The position numbers and the translations under genes are program-made. Under the pieces are notes generated by a model. That model made no database searches. It saw nothing but the letters and a program-made list of their open reading frames with translations, and was not told where the DNA came from. From contig NZ_CP021912.1 in NCBI RefSeq assembly GCF_003264115.1, forward strand, positions 1,595,001 through 1,659,000: a stretch of 64,000 nucleotides of DNA. The letters are read 5' to 3'. Below, piece after piece: positions 35,253 to 45,077 of the stretch. This DNA comes from Erythrobacter sp. KY5. Its GTDB lineage: Bacteria > Pseudomonadota > Alphaproteobacteria > Sphingomonadales > Sphingomonadaceae. The first letter of the stretch is position 1. The number at the start of each line of letters is the position of its first letter.

Positions 35253-35591
35253 ATGACGAACAACCGCCTCCTTCTCGCCGCAGCGGCCGCCTTGATGGCG
35301 GTCGGTCTCGGTGCGGGCTCCACGACGTCGCTTGTCGCTGCAACGACGGCTGCGCAGGAGCAGTCGCGCTCGGATCAGGGCGAGGCTCGGCGGGAGATGC
35401 GAGCCGGGAACCAGCTGTCCCTGCGCGAGATCGAGCGGCGCATCCTGCCGCGCATGCGCGGTAGCGAATATCTCGGCCCGTCTTACGACAGCACCGCGCG
35501 CGCATACCGGCTCAAGTTCATCCGCGAGGGCCGCGTGACCTATATCGATGTCGATGCCCGCACTGGCCGGATCATCAACCGGTCGAATTGA
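35253..35591 (+). CDS. Small PepSY-like secreted protein
   Basis: The 112-residue protein has a signal peptide (about residues 1-35) and a short C-terminal PepSY-like unit (REIERRILPRMRGSEYLGPSYD, then YRLKFIREGRVTYIDVDARTGRI). It is followed after 130 bp by an OmpR-type regulator and its sensor kinase, an order seen widely in alphaproteobacteria. PepSY proteins near two-component systems may modulate the sensor in the periplasm. Confidence 0.8.
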   Translation: MTNNRLLLAAAAALMAVGLGAGSTTSLVAATTAAQEQSRSDQGEARREMRAGNQLSLREIERRILPRMRGSEYLGPSYDSTARAYRLKFIREGRVTYIDVDARTGRIINRSN

Positions 35592-35720
35592 GAGCGGATC
35601 CGCAGCAATCATGATCATTCGCCGGGGGACGAAGCACGATTTGCGACACGTCGCTCGCTTGACGTGCGTCGCACAAACGCGCAGGCATCCTCCCGAAAAC
35701 TCAAAGGATAATGGTGGACC

Positions 35721-36398
35721 ATGCGCATTCTGATCGTTGAAGATGAGCCCACTCTTGGTCAGCAGCTGAAATCGACGCTGGAGCAGACCGGCTATGCCGT
35801 CGACCTGTCGACCGATGGCGAAGACGGCCATTTCCTCGGCAGCACAGAGGATTACGACGCCTGCATCCTCGACCTCGGCCTGCCTGAGATAGACGGGCTG
35901 AGCGTGCTCGGCATGTGGCGCAAGGAAGGCCGCGATTTCCCCGTGCTGGTCCTGACCGCGCGTGACAGCTGGTCGGATAAGGTCGCCGGGCTCGATGCGG
36001 GCGCTGACGACTATCTGGCAAAGCCGTTCCAGACCGAAGAGCTGATCGCTCGCCTGCGCGCGCTGATCCGCCGTGCGTCGGGCAACACGTCGTCGGAACT
36101 GACAGCAGGCGGTGTCCGGCTTGACACGCGCTCTGGCCGCGTGACGCTTGACGGGGAGCCGGTGAAGCTCACCGCGCAGGAATACAAGCTGCTCAGCTAC
36201 CTGATGCACCACAAGGGCAAGGTCGTCAGTCGGACTGAGTTAATCGAACATATCTACGATCAGGATTTCGACCGCGATTCGAACACGATCGAAGTGTTCG
36301 TCACCCGCATCCGCAAGAAACTCGGCGCAGAAGTGATAACAACGATACGTGGCCTCGGTTACAGCCTCGACGACCCGGCAGACGCTCCAAGAGCCTGA
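35721..36398 (+). CDS. OmpR-family response regulator
   Basis: The 225-residue protein has a receiver with Asp51 (ACILDLGLPEIDG), Thr in VLTAR and Lys in DYLAKPF. Its winged-helix domain has LTAQEYKLLSYLMHHKGKVVSR and NTIEVFVTRIRKKLG. It resembles PhoP/QseB regulators of envelope stress or divalent cation response. The sensor kinase gene overlaps its 3' end. Confidence 0.95.
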   Translation: MRILIVEDEPTLGQQLKSTLEQTGYAVDLSTDGEDGHFLGSTEDYDACILDLGLPEIDGLSVLGMWRKEGRDFPVLVLTARDSWSDKVAGLDAGADDYLAKPFQTEELIARLRALIRRASGNTSSELTAGGVRLDTRSGRVTLDGEPVKLTAQEYKLLSYLMHHKGKVVSRTELIEHIYDQDFDRDSNTIEVFVTRIRKKLGAEVITTIRGLGYSLDDPADAPRA

Positions 36399-37875
36399 CG
36401 CCGCGCGTGCGCCTTCCGCCCCGGTGACCGCCCCGGTGACCGCGCCGGGGGCGGACGAGGCCGCGCCTGCTGAAGACACCTCTCAGCTTGCGCAAGTCCC
36501 CAGTGACAAACCACGCGCCAGCCTTGCGCGGCGCATGGGCTTCATCGCGGCTGGCTGGATTATCGTCCTGCTGCTTGGCGGTGGTATCGCGCTTGAGCGC
36601 ACGCTGACGCGGCAGGTCGAAGCCAATTTCGACGAACAGCTCGAATACCAGCTCACCGCCATGATCGCCTCGGCTGAGATCGACAGCTTTGGCGAGGTGT
36701 GGTTTTACAGAAGCCTCGGCGATCAGCGTTTCCTGGAACCGGGCAGCGGTCTCTACTGGCAGATCAGCGGTGAAGGATATGAACCCTACCCCTCGCGCAG
36801 CCTGTGGGACACGCCGCTGAACCTGCGCGGACCGGAAGAAGGCGAGGACTTCAACAGCGAGCCGCAATTCTACAATTCGAACCAGATACCGGGCGAACCC
36901 GTGCGCATCGTCGAACGCACCGTGATCTTGCCCGGAAGCGAAACCCGATGGACCTTCGCCGTGGCGAGCGCGACTGAGGAGATGGACGCCCAGATCCAGC
37001 AGGTGCGCTCAATCCTGATCTGGAGCTTCGCCGCTCTCGGTCTTGGCCTGATTGTCATGGCGCTGCTGCAAATTCGCTATGGCCTTTCGCCGCTTCGCCG
37101 GGTGAGGGCAGCGATCCAGAAGCTGCGCACCACCGGTGACAACCGCATAACCGAACCGCTTCCGGCAGAGGTTCAACCGCTGGTGGAGGAAGTGAACGCG
37201 CTGCTCGAACATACCGAGCGGCAGGCGGAGGAAGCGCGCATGCATGCAGGCAATCTGGCGCACGCGCTCAAGACGCCGCTGACCGTGCTCACCAACGCTG
37301 CGACCGCGCGCGATCCCGATCTCAGCACTGCCGTATTCCGCGAAACGCGAACGATGCAGCGCCATGTCGATCACCATCTTGCCCGCGCAAGAGCCGTGGG
37401 CAGGCGCGCGGTCGGGCAGGCACGCACCAATGTCCGCCAGAGCGCCGAAGCCGTGCGCCGCGCGGTCGAGAGGCTCTATCCCGAAGGCCGGCTGGACATC
37501 GCGGGAAGCAAGGATGCGCTGGTCGCCATCGAGCGTCAGGACCTTGACGAAATTCTCGGCAACCTGATCGAGAACGCGGCCAAATATGGCGGCGGCAGCG
37601 TCTTCGTCACCATCGATCCTGACGATGACGATAAAGAACCCGACAGCCAGCTCTGCCGGATTTGGATCGAGGATGACGGCACCGGTATTCCCGAGAAGGA
37701 GCGCAAACGCATCTTCGATCGCGGCGCCCGGCTCGACACCGGCAAGCCGGGCACGGGCCTGGGCCTCGCTATCGTGCGCGACGTGGCGGAGATATATGGC
37801 GGATCGGTCACGCTTGGCGAAAGCGAGGATCTGGGCGGTTTGCTGGTGGACCTGAGGCTTCCGCGAGCTGGGTAG
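36349..37875 (+). CDS. PhoQ-like membrane sensor histidine kinase
   Basis: The frame of 508 residues is long from GTG 36349, which overlaps the regulator by 50 bases; GTG 36424 or later is a possible start, and the first 60 residues are low-complexity Pro/Ala. Two membrane helices (about 65-85 and 225-245) flank a periplasmic sensor region. HAMP, HisKA with His305 (NLAHALKTPLTVL) and a HATPase domain (LIENAAKYGG, DDGTGIPEKER, GTGLGLAIV) follow. It is partner of the preceding OmpR regulator and probably senses envelope conditions. Confidence 0.92.
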   Translation: MASVTASTTRQTLQEPDAARAPSAPVTAPVTAPGADEAAPAEDTSQLAQVPSDKPRASLARRMGFIAAGWIIVLLLGGGIALERTLTRQVEANFDEQLEYQLTAMIASAEIDSFGEVWFYRSLGDQRFLEPGSGLYWQISGEGYEPYPSRSLWDTPLNLRGPEEGEDFNSEPQFYNSNQIPGEPVRIVERTVILPGSETRWTFAVASATEEMDAQIQQVRSILIWSFAALGLGLIVMALLQIRYGLSPLRRVRAAIQKLRTTGDNRITEPLPAEVQPLVEEVNALLEHTERQAEEARMHAGNLAHALKTPLTVLTNAATARDPDLSTAVFRETRTMQRHVDHHLARARAVGRRAVGQARTNVRQSAEAVRRAVERLYPEGRLDIAGSKDALVAIERQDLDEILGNLIENAAKYGGGSVFVTIDPDDDDKEPDSQLCRIWIEDDGTGIPEKERKRIFDRGARLDTGKPGTGLGLAIVRDVAEIYGGSVTLGESEDLGGLLVDLRLPRAG

Positions 37876-37937
37876 ATTCAGCTTTCGTTCAAAAGCCTGC
37901 TGGCCTTTTATGCGCGGTCGCAAGTGGAGCGCTCAGC

Positions 37938-38375
37938 ATGGTTCGCAATGTCGCAATTCTGTCCGCCGTCGGTCTCGCACTTGGCGCCTGCGCCACCTCA
38001 TCCGACACCCCAAACAACTTCGCGGCCGAGCGCGGTATCTTCGGCAGCCCGTATGTTGCTCCCGAACTCAACCGGCGCGCGGAGGGGCCCGGCGCGCTCG
38101 ACGAAATTCGCCGGTGGAGGCGATGGGATGACGACCTGCTTTACCCCGGCGGCGGCGAGTTTGCCTATGACCGCGAAGGCAACCGCGTCCGACTGTCCCG
38201 CCGCGAACTGCGCGAATTGCGCGAGCTCTACTTTGCCGATCAGGCCCAGGCGGTGCAGGACGAACGCATCGACGAATTCAATGCTATGCAGGCGAGAGCG
38301 CCAAACGCGCCGCCTCCACCAAAGCCGAGCGCACCGCCAGTTGCTGGCAATGGCAAGGGCGACACCCCTCGCTAA
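37938..38375 (+). CDS. Small lipoprotein
   Basis: A 145-residue protein with a lipobox (LALGAC, Cys at about 18), then an Arg-rich middle (RRWRRWDDDLLYPGG, LSRRELRELREL) and a Pro/Ala-rich C-terminus (APPPPKPSAPP). Lipoprotein attachment to a membrane is likely; the function is unrecognised. It is separate from the kinase gene by 60 bp, and the convergent chorismate mutase ends 7 bp later. Confidence 0.75.
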   Translation: MVRNVAILSAVGLALGACATSSDTPNNFAAERGIFGSPYVAPELNRRAEGPGALDEIRRWRRWDDDLLYPGGGEFAYDREGNRVRLSRRELRELRELYFADQAQAVQDERIDEFNAMQARAPNAPPPPKPSAPPVAGNGKGDTPR

Positions 38376-38382
38376 GCGTGAC

Positions 38383-38703
38383 TTAGATTTCGCGCGCCTT
38401 TTCGTGGTGGCGGATAACTTCGTCGATGATGAAGCGCAGAAACTTCTCGCTGAATTCCGGGTCGAGGTCGGCTTCCTCCGATAGCTTTCTCAACCGTTCG
38501 ATCTGCCGCTGTTCGCGCGCCGGATCGGCGGGAGGAAGTGTGACCTTGGCCTTGTATTCGCCCACCGCCTGAGTGATGCGAAACCGCTCCGCCAGCATGT
38601 GGATGATTGCCGCATCGATATTGTCGATGCTCTTGCGATAGGCCGTCAGAACCGGATCATCTGCGGCCTTGGCGGTGTGTGAAAGTTGCGTCTCGTGCGA
38701 CAT
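38383..38703 (-). CDS. Chorismate mutase (AroQ class, helical)
   Basis: A 106-residue monofunctional mutase: YRKSIDNIDAAIIHMLAERFRITQAVGEYKA has the Arg-Asp-Leu-Arg-Lys pattern of the AroQ fold, and the last helix reads FLRFIIDEVIRHHEK. It converts chorismate to prephenate on the way to phenylalanine and tyrosine. The ATG at 38703 gives the standard size; the longer frame would run through the divergent ispB-like gene. The start lies 66 bp from that gene. Confidence 0.92.
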   Translation of the reverse strand: MSHETQLSHTAKAADDPVLTAYRKSIDNIDAAIIHMLAERFRITQAVGEYKAKVTLPPADPAREQRQIERLRKLSEEADLDPEFSEKFLRFIIDEVIRHHEKAREI

Positions 38704-38769
38704 AGGCTTTGAAAGTAGCAGCAATTCAGCGCTTGCCAAGCGCGCGCAGCACACCCTAAGGCGAGGCCG

Positions 38770-39780
38770 ATGACCGCAGACGTCGTACCCCTGCCGCGCA
38801 AACAACCGACGCTCGAACCAATGCTTTCGCTGACCGCGAACGGCATGAATTCGGTCAACTCCGTTATTCTCGAACGCATGCAGAGCGAGATTCCGCTCAT
38901 CCCGCGCCTTGCCGGACACCTGATTTCGGGTGGCGGAAAGCGTCTTCGCCCGATGCTCACGCTCGCCGGGGCCGCGCTGGTCGGGTATGAGGGCACACGC
39001 CATCACAAGCTCGCCGCAGCGGTCGAGTTTATCCACACCGCGACGTTGCTTCACGACGATGTCGTCGATGGCAGCGAGCTTCGCCGGGGCAAGGCGGCGG
39101 CCAATATCGTGTTCGGCAACCCTGCGACGGTTCTGGTCGGTGACTTTCTGTTCAGCCGCGCTTTCGAGCTGATGACCGAAGACGGGTCGCTGCGGGTTCT
39201 CAAGATCCTCAGCCACGCCAGCGCCGTGATCGCAGAAGGCGAAGTCTCACAGCTCACCGCGCAGCGCCAGATCGAGACGAGCGAGGAACGCTACCTCCAC
39301 ATCATCGGCGCCAAGACCGCCGCGCTTTTCGCTGCCGCCAGCCAGATCAGCGCGGTCGTTGCCGAATGCAGCGACGAGGAAGAGCGAGCGCTCGAAGATT
39401 ACGGACGCAATCTGGGTGTCGCATTCCAGCTGGTCGACGATGCGATCGATTACGATTCCGATGCTGCACAGATGGGAAAGGATCAGGGCGACGATTTCCG
39501 CGAAGGCAAGATGACGCTGCCGGTCATTCTCGCTCATGCGCGCGGAGACGAGGCGGAACGCAAGTTCTGGAAGGACGCGATCCTCGGTCATCGGTCCTCG
39601 GATGAAGACTTTGCCGATGCAATCCGCCTGATCGAAAAGCACAATGCTCTCGAAGATACGCGGGAAAAGGCGCGGCACTTCGCGCAGCGCGCCATCGATG
39701 CGATCTCGATCTTCCCCGATAGCAAGGCGCGCGCCGCAATGGCCGAAGCTGCCCAGTTCGCTGTCGCTCGCGGCTACTGA
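38770..39780 (+). CDS. ispB: Polyprenyl diphosphate synthase (ubiquinone side chain)
   Basis: The 336-residue trans-prenyltransferase has the first Asp-rich motif LLHDDVVDGSELRRGK and the second QLVDDAIDYD, plus GGGKRLRPMLTLAGA. Octaprenyl to decaprenyl chains are made; sphingomonads use Q10, so decaprenyl is a reasonable guess for chain length. HrpB starts 20 bases after the stop on the same strand. Confidence 0.92.
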   Translation: MTADVVPLPRKQPTLEPMLSLTANGMNSVNSVILERMQSEIPLIPRLAGHLISGGGKRLRPMLTLAGAALVGYEGTRHHKLAAAVEFIHTATLLHDDVVDGSELRRGKAAANIVFGNPATVLVGDFLFSRAFELMTEDGSLRVLKILSHASAVIAEGEVSQLTAQRQIETSEERYLHIIGAKTAALFAAASQISAVVAECSDEEERALEDYGRNLGVAFQLVDDAIDYDSDAAQMGKDQGDDFREGKMTLPVILAHARGDEAERKFWKDAILGHRSSDEDFADAIRLIEKHNALEDTREKARHFAQRAIDAISIFPDSKARAAMAEAAQFAVARGY

Positions 39781-39799
39781 TCGCGTTATCCCTACGAGT

Positions 39800-42226
39800 G
39801 TGAGCTCGAACCTTCCCATCGTTGCAGTCCTGCCCGAACTCGTCGCCGCCCTGAGCGACGCGGGAGCGGCTGTCCTGATCGCGCCGCCCGGAGCCGGCAA
39901 GACCACCGCCGTGGCTCCCGCTTTGCTGGAAGAGGATTGGTGTGACGGCCAGATCATCCTCACCAGCCCGCGCAGGGTCGCAGCCCGCGCCGCGGCAGAG
40001 CGCATGGCCGAATTGCTGGGCGAAAAGCCCGGCGAGACGGTCGGCTACATGACCAGGCTCGACAGCAAGGTATCGGCCAAGACCCGCGTCCTGGTCGTGA
40101 CCGAAGCGATATTGGTCAACTGGCTGGTTGATGACCCCGAATTGCCGGGCGTGTCTGCGGTCCTGTTCGACGAAGCGCATGAGAGGCATCTTGATAGCGA
40201 TCTTGGCCTCGCTCTTGCGCTGGAGACGCGAGACATTTTGCGCGAGGACCTGTGCGTTCTGGTCATGTCGGCCACGATCGACGGCGCACGGTTCGCCAAA
40301 TTGCTTGGCGATGATGCCCGTGTGGTGGAAAGCGAAGGGCGCAGCTTTCCGCTTGAAATCAGGTGGCTTGGCGCAAATCCGTCTCAGCGGATCGAGGATC
40401 AGGTCACCTCAGCAGTCCTCACTGCGTGGCGCGAGGAAGAAGGCGACATACTCGCCTTTCTTCCCGGTGTTGGCGAGATCGAGCGCACGCGCGAACGGCT
40501 TGCGGCGAAGCTGCCTGATACGCCGATTCTCGCTCTGCACGGACAGGTCGAACCGGCTGCTCAACGCGCAGCTATTCGTCGCGATGCGGATGGCCGCAGA
40601 CGCATCGTACTGGCGAGCGCGATTGCCGAGACATCGCTTACTCTCGATGGCGTGTCGGTCGTAGTGGACAGCGGGCTTGCACGGCTCGCCGAATATGACC
40701 GAGCCGCCGGGACCACGCATCTGGTCACCCGCCGCGCCAGTCAGGCCGCTGCGGCGCAAAGGGCAGGGCGCGCGGCGCGACAGGGACCGGGCGTTGCGTA
40801 TCGATTGTGGGAGGAAGGCGGGCACCTTGGCCGCCCGGAATTCGCGCCGCCTGAAATCGAGACGGCTGACCTCACCGGCCTGATCCTCGACCTTGCCAAA
40901 TGGGGATCGAGCGAGCCGCAATCCTTGCGTTGGCTGGATGCGCCCCCCGCAGCTTCTGTGGCGAGCGCGCGCGCTTCGCTTCAAACGCTTGGAGCACTGG
41001 ACAATGAGGGGCGGATCACCCCCTGGGGCAGGGCCATCGCGGCGATGCCCATGTCACCCGACCACGCGGCAGCAGTGCTGCATGGGGCGGCGAACGGATG
41101 CGGTGAGAACGTGGCGCGGCTGGTCATGCTGCTTCAGGAGCGCGGGCTTGGCGGACGCAGCGAGGATTTGTCGGAGCGCCTTGCGCGGTGGAGGAACGAG
41201 GGTTCAGGGCGCTCAAAAAGCGCAGCTCGTATCGCGCAGGGCTGGGCGAAAAAGGCGGGCTCATTGGTCAGCGACGCAGACGATCGCCAGCTTGAGCCAG
41301 CCGAATGCCTAGCGCTGGCACGTCCCGACTTTGTAGCGCGCCGCCGTGATGCGAACGGCGAAAGCTGGCTGAGCGCGGGGGGACGCGGTTTCCAGCTTGA
41401 TCCCGCATCGCCGCTTGCGCGGGCCGAATGGATGGTGATCTGCGATGCGCAGGGGCAGGCGAAGGGCGCGCGGATCACATCGGGTATAGAGCTTGGCGAA
41501 GGGCAGGTTGAAGCGCTGTTCGCCGACGAGTTGAAAGAGCGCTCAATAGCGCGTTGGAACGCGCAGAAGGAAAGGGCCGAGGCGCGGCGTGAAAGGCGGC
41601 TTGGGGCGATTGTCCTTGCGAGCGGGCCAGATCCCAAGCCCGACGCGGACCTGTTCACCCAGATTCTTGAGAAACGCGCTCACGAACGGATCGACGACCT
41701 TTTTCCGCCAGGTTTTCTCGCGCGCGCAGCCTTTGCCGGGATCGAAGAACTGTCAGCAGGACAGCTGCGAGAGCAATCCGCGCTCTGGCTTATCCCGCTG
41801 CTGGAGGGGCGACGCGATCTGGGTATTGCGCCAGCGGTGATTGCTGATGCTGCGCTGGGGCTGGTGGGGTGGGACACGAAGCAGCGTCTGGATGCACAAG
41901 CGCCAAGCCACTTCACATCGCCCGCGCAAACACGCCACACCATCGACTATGCCGGTGACGATGCGCCCAGCGTCGAAGTGCGCGTGCAGGCACTGTTCGG
42001 GCTGGACCAGCACCCGATGATCGGGACCACACCCCTGTTGCTCAAGCTCACCAGCCCTGCCGGCAGACCAATTCAATCGACCCGCGACCTGCCCGGTTTC
42101 TGGCGCGGTTCATGGGCTGATGTCGCCAAGGATATGAAGGGCCGCTACCCCAAGCATCGCTGGCCCGAACAGCCATGGCTTGAAAAGCCGAGCCTAAAGA
42201 CCAAAAACGCCTTCAATCGCGGCTAG
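39800..42226 (+). CDS. hrpB: ATP-dependent helicase HrpB
   Basis: The 808-residue DExH-box helicase has Walker A APPGAGKTT, the DEAH box LFDEAHERHLDSD, motif III VMSATIDG, the C-terminal helicase QRAGRAARQGPGVAYRLW and an HrpB-specific C-terminal domain (LPGFWRGSWADVAKDMKGRYPKHRWPE). The role in E. coli is unclear, perhaps RNA processing. GTG 39800 is preferred: it is the first start after the ispB stop and gives the usual length; the frame is open into ispB. Confidence 0.94.
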   Translation: MSSNLPIVAVLPELVAALSDAGAAVLIAPPGAGKTTAVAPALLEEDWCDGQIILTSPRRVAARAAAERMAELLGEKPGETVGYMTRLDSKVSAKTRVLVVTEAILVNWLVDDPELPGVSAVLFDEAHERHLDSDLGLALALETRDILREDLCVLVMSATIDGARFAKLLGDDARVVESEGRSFPLEIRWLGANPSQRIEDQVTSAVLTAWREEEGDILAFLPGVGEIERTRERLAAKLPDTPILALHGQVEPAAQRAAIRRDADGRRRIVLASAIAETSLTLDGVSVVVDSGLARLAEYDRAAGTTHLVTRRASQAAAAQRAGRAARQGPGVAYRLWEEGGHLGRPEFAPPEIETADLTGLILDLAKWGSSEPQSLRWLDAPPAASVASARASLQTLGALDNEGRITPWGRAIAAMPMSPDHAAAVLHGAANGCGENVARLVMLLQERGLGGRSEDLSERLARWRNEGSGRSKSAARIAQGWAKKAGSLVSDADDRQLEPAECLALARPDFVARRRDANGESWLSAGGRGFQLDPASPLARAEWMVICDAQGQAKGARITSGIELGEGQVEALFADELKERSIARWNAQKERAEARRERRLGAIVLASGPDPKPDADLFTQILEKRAHERIDDLFPPGFLARAAFAGIEELSAGQLREQSALWLIPLLEGRRDLGIAPAVIADAALGLVGWDTKQRLDAQAPSHFTSPAQTRHTIDYAGDDAPSVEVRVQALFGLDQHPMIGTTPLLLKLTSPAGRPIQSTRDLPGFWRGSWADVAKDMKGRYPKHRWPEQPWLEKPSLKTKNAFNRG

Positions 42227-42262
42227 GTTTGCATTATTGGGCGGCGCATAAAGGGATTCACA

Positions 42263-42541
42263 ATGACCGCTATCATTTATCAGCAGCCCAAGAGCGCAAT
42301 GCAATCGGGCAAGGCCAAGACTGACACATGGGTGCTCGAATTCGAGCAGAGCGAAGCGCGCAAGCCCGATCCGCTGATGGGCTGGACCGGTAGCGGCGAT
42401 ACTCAGGCGCAGGTGAAGCTCACTTTCCCGAGCAAGGACGCGGCCAAGGCTTACGCCGAAAAATACGGCATCACCGCGCGCGTTCACAAGACGCCGCCCA
42501 AGAGCCTCAAAATTCAGGCCTACGCGGATAATTTCAGGTAG
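42263..42541 (+). CDS. NDUFS4-like complex I accessory subunit
   Basis: The 92-residue protein carries the ETC complex I conserved region: WVLEFEQSEARKPDPLMGWTGSGDTQAQVKL followed by FPSKDAAKAYAEKYG. This is the bacterial homologue of mitochondrial NDUFS4, an alphaproteobacterial accessory subunit of NADH dehydrogenase I. It is not next to nuo genes, as is common for this subunit. Confidence 0.92.
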   Translation: MTAIIYQQPKSAMQSGKAKTDTWVLEFEQSEARKPDPLMGWTGSGDTQAQVKLTFPSKDAAKAYAEKYGITARVHKTPPKSLKIQAYADNFR

Positions 42542-42651
42542 ACGTTTTGCGGCAGAAGCCGCGGCAGGCGGTGGCCGTTGGCGCGCTGCGAGCCGGTCGA
42601 GCAACGCTTTTCCATATTGAAATCTTCATTCACCCCCGCCATATGGCGATC

Positions 42652-42742
42652 CGGGAGTCGGGTGGACGTTTGCGTTCGCTCACCGGGTCAGGTCCGGAAG
42701 GAAGCAGCCCAGGTGAATTGCGGCGGGTCGCTCGGCTCCTTT
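42652..42742 (+). ncRNA. ffs: Signal recognition particle 4.5S RNA
   Basis: The hallmark apical region GGTCAGGTCCGGAAGGAAGC lies at about 42688-42707. The terminal stem pairs GGAGTCG (42654-42660) with CGGCTCC (42733-42739), followed by TTTT on the plus strand, giving about 90 nt. The RNA binds Ffh and guides membrane-protein translation. Its place just upstream of dnaX-ybaB is typical of alphaproteobacteria. The 5' end is estimated. Confidence 0.92.
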
Positions 42743-42802
42743 TCCAACATTTCGAATGATCGGCGCGATGACAAACGCGCGCCAAGCGCCTAGCTTGCGC
42801 GC

Positions 42803-44626
42803 GTGACTGATTCCGATCCAGACCTGCCCGACACCCAAAAGGAAGAAGCGCCGAGCGCTGCCGAGCTTGAGGCTGCGGGGCAGGATTCCATGTTCGGTGG
42901 CGAGGGAATGGCCACGCCAGAGCCTTCTGCTCCCGCTCCGACTCCGGTTGAGGACCACTCCAAGTCCACTCCAACAGGCGAGGTCGCACAGGCTTACCGT
43001 GTGCTGGCGCGCAAGTACCGGCCCCAGACCTTCTCCGAACTCGTCGGTCAGGAACCGATGGTGCGCACGCTCGCCAATGCGATTGAGCGCGACCGGCTGG
43101 CGCATGCCTTCCTGATGACCGGGGTGAGGGGCGTCGGCAAGACCTCTACCGCGCGCCTGATCGCCAAGGCGCTCAATTGCGTTGGGCCCGACGGGAGTGG
43201 CGGACCCACAATCGATCCGTGCGGCGTGTGCGAGTTCTGCACCGCGATTGCCGAGGGACGCCATATCGACGTGATCGAGATGGACGCGGCTTCGCATACC
43301 GGGGTCGACGACGTTCGCGAGATCATCGAACAGGTGCGCTACGCCGCTGTTTCGGCCCGCTACAAGATCTACATCATCGACGAGGTTCACATGCTCTCGC
43401 GCAACGCTTTCAATGCGTTGCTCAAGACGCTTGAGGAACCACCTGCGCATGTGAAGTTCCTCTTCGCGACCACCGAGGTCGAGAAGCTTCCCGTCACCGT
43501 GCTCAGCCGCACGCAGCGCTTTGACCTGCGCCGAATTCCGGCAAGCCTGCTCGCCGAACATTTCGGCAAGGTCTGCAAGGCCGAGGGTGTCGAAGCGGAA
43601 GACGAGGCCCTGCGCATCATCGCTGCCGCTGCCGAAGGTTCTGCGCGTGACGGCCTATCAATTCTCGACCAGGCGATTGCGCATGCCGACATGGACAGCG
43701 CCGACGGTTTGGGAGCAAAGGTAACGGCAGAGCGCGTTCGCTCGATGCTGGGCCTTGCCGACAAGAGCGCGCAGCGGCGGCTGCTTGGCAGTTTGCTTGA
43801 AGGCGATGCGAAGGGTTTGCTTGCCGGCGTTGATGAACAATATGCTCTGGGCGTCGAACCGCTTGCCCTGATGCGAGCGCTCATGGACCTCGTCCACCGG
43901 GTGACACTCGCGCAGGTCTCGGGCGGCGAACCCGATGCACCGAGCGAAGAAGAGCGAAATGCGCTGGCAGAGTTTGCGAGCAAGCTGGGCGCGCCGGAGC
44001 TTCACCGCCTGTGGCAATTACTGCTGAAAGGCCATGAGGAAGTTCGCACCAGCCCCGATCCCTTGGTGGCGCTGCAAATGGCGCTGTTGCGGGTGCTCCA
44101 CGCTGCGCAAATGCCTGATCCCGGTAAGCTCGCAGCCCGAATCGAGGAGATGGCGAAGAACGGCGTTTCCGCCGCACCTGCCGGCGCAAGTGGCGAGGGC
44201 GCACCTGCCTCAGCGCCAACCTCTTCCGGCTACACCGGGATGGAATGGGGCGCGCTGGTCGACAAGATCGACAATTCAGGCCAGCTTCGCGTTGCACAGA
44301 TGATGCGCGATCGCATCCGTGTGATCGAACTCGCCTCTGAAAAGCTCATTTTCGAGCAGGCCGACAATTATCCAGACGATCCTGCACCCGATATCCGCGA
44401 TGCACTGTTCAAGCTGACCGGCAAGCGCTGGCTGGTCGAGCGCGGTTCGGGCGAAGCGCAGCCAAGCTTGCGCGAAGCCGCCGATGCCGAGGCCAAGGCG
44501 ACGCAGGATCGCATTCGTGCGAACCCCCTGGTAAAAGCAACGCTTGAGGCGTTCCCCGACGCTGAACTGGTCGACCCTGAAGAAACGCTCGCCCGTGCAT
44601 CAGGCTCGGGCCGCAAATGGAACTGA
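42803..44626 (+). CDS. dnaX: DNA polymerase III subunits tau/gamma
   Basis: The 607-residue clamp-loader ATPase has Walker A GVRGVGKTST, a zinc-binding four-Cys region (CVGPDGSGGPTIDPCGVCEFC), DEXX box IYIIDEVHML and sensor ATTEVEKLPVTVLSR. The C-terminal part has the tau-like region that binds the polymerase. A GTG at 42803 is the preferred start, giving an acidic N-terminal extension of about 50 residues. ybaB follows after 19 bp. Confidence 0.96.
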   Translation: MTDSDPDLPDTQKEEAPSAAELEAAGQDSMFGGEGMATPEPSAPAPTPVEDHSKSTPTGEVAQAYRVLARKYRPQTFSELVGQEPMVRTLANAIERDRLAHAFLMTGVRGVGKTSTARLIAKALNCVGPDGSGGPTIDPCGVCEFCTAIAEGRHIDVIEMDAASHTGVDDVREIIEQVRYAAVSARYKIYIIDEVHMLSRNAFNALLKTLEEPPAHVKFLFATTEVEKLPVTVLSRTQRFDLRRIPASLLAEHFGKVCKAEGVEAEDEALRIIAAAAEGSARDGLSILDQAIAHADMDSADGLGAKVTAERVRSMLGLADKSAQRRLLGSLLEGDAKGLLAGVDEQYALGVEPLALMRALMDLVHRVTLAQVSGGEPDAPSEEERNALAEFASKLGAPELHRLWQLLLKGHEEVRTSPDPLVALQMALLRVLHAAQMPDPGKLAARIEEMAKNGVSAAPAGASGEGAPASAPTSSGYTGMEWGALVDKIDNSGQLRVAQMMRDRIRVIELASEKLIFEQADNYPDDPAPDIRDALFKLTGKRWLVERGSGEAQPSLREAADAEAKATQDRIRANPLVKATLEAFPDAELVDPEETLARASGSGRKWN

Positions 44627-44645
44627 AACAAAGGAGCCCCCAACC

Positions 44646-44987
44646 ATGAAAAGCATGGAAGAAATGATGCAGGCCGCCCAGCAGGCCGCCGAGACGATCC
44701 AGAACCAGATGAACGACATGCAGGTCAAACTCGACAGTATCGAGGTTGAGGGCACCGCTGGTGGAGGTCTGGTCAAGGTCCGCGCAACCGCCAAGGGCCG
44801 TATTCTTGGCGTCAACATCGACGACAGCCTGATGGTTGCCGAAGAGAAGAACATCGTCGAAGACCTCGTCACCGCCGCGTTCAACGATGCGCGCGACAAG
44901 GCCGACCGTGTCTCTGCCGAGAAGATGAAGGAAATGCAGGGCGGCATGGGCCTGCCACCGGGCTTCAATCTGCCGGGCATGGGATAA
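44646..44987 (+). CDS. ybaB: YbaB/EbfC nucleoid-associated protein
   Basis: A 113-residue protein with the N-terminal Met-rich MEEMMQAAQQAAETIQNQM and the dimer core VEGTAGGGLVKVRATAKGRI. The family binds DNA nonspecifically and is commonly encoded next to dnaX and recR. An AAAGGAG site precedes the ATG at 44646. No recR is seen in the window. Confidence 0.95.
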   Translation: MKSMEEMMQAAQQAAETIQNQMNDMQVKLDSIEVEGTAGGGLVKVRATAKGRILGVNIDDSLMVAEEKNIVEDLVTAAFNDARDKADRVSAEKMKEMQGGMGLPPGFNLPGMG

Positions 44988-45077
44988 GCGGCTGACACCG
45001 CATCCACAGCTTCGTTGAAGGGGGCATTGCGAGGCTAGGGCAGGCTACCCATATTCGACATCAAACGGCGCGCCCAA

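Noticed and set aside
35548..35733. A 61-residue frame between the PepSY-like gene and the OmpR-type regulator
   Set aside because: It overlaps the PepSY-like gene and the regulator's start region and has no homologous features.
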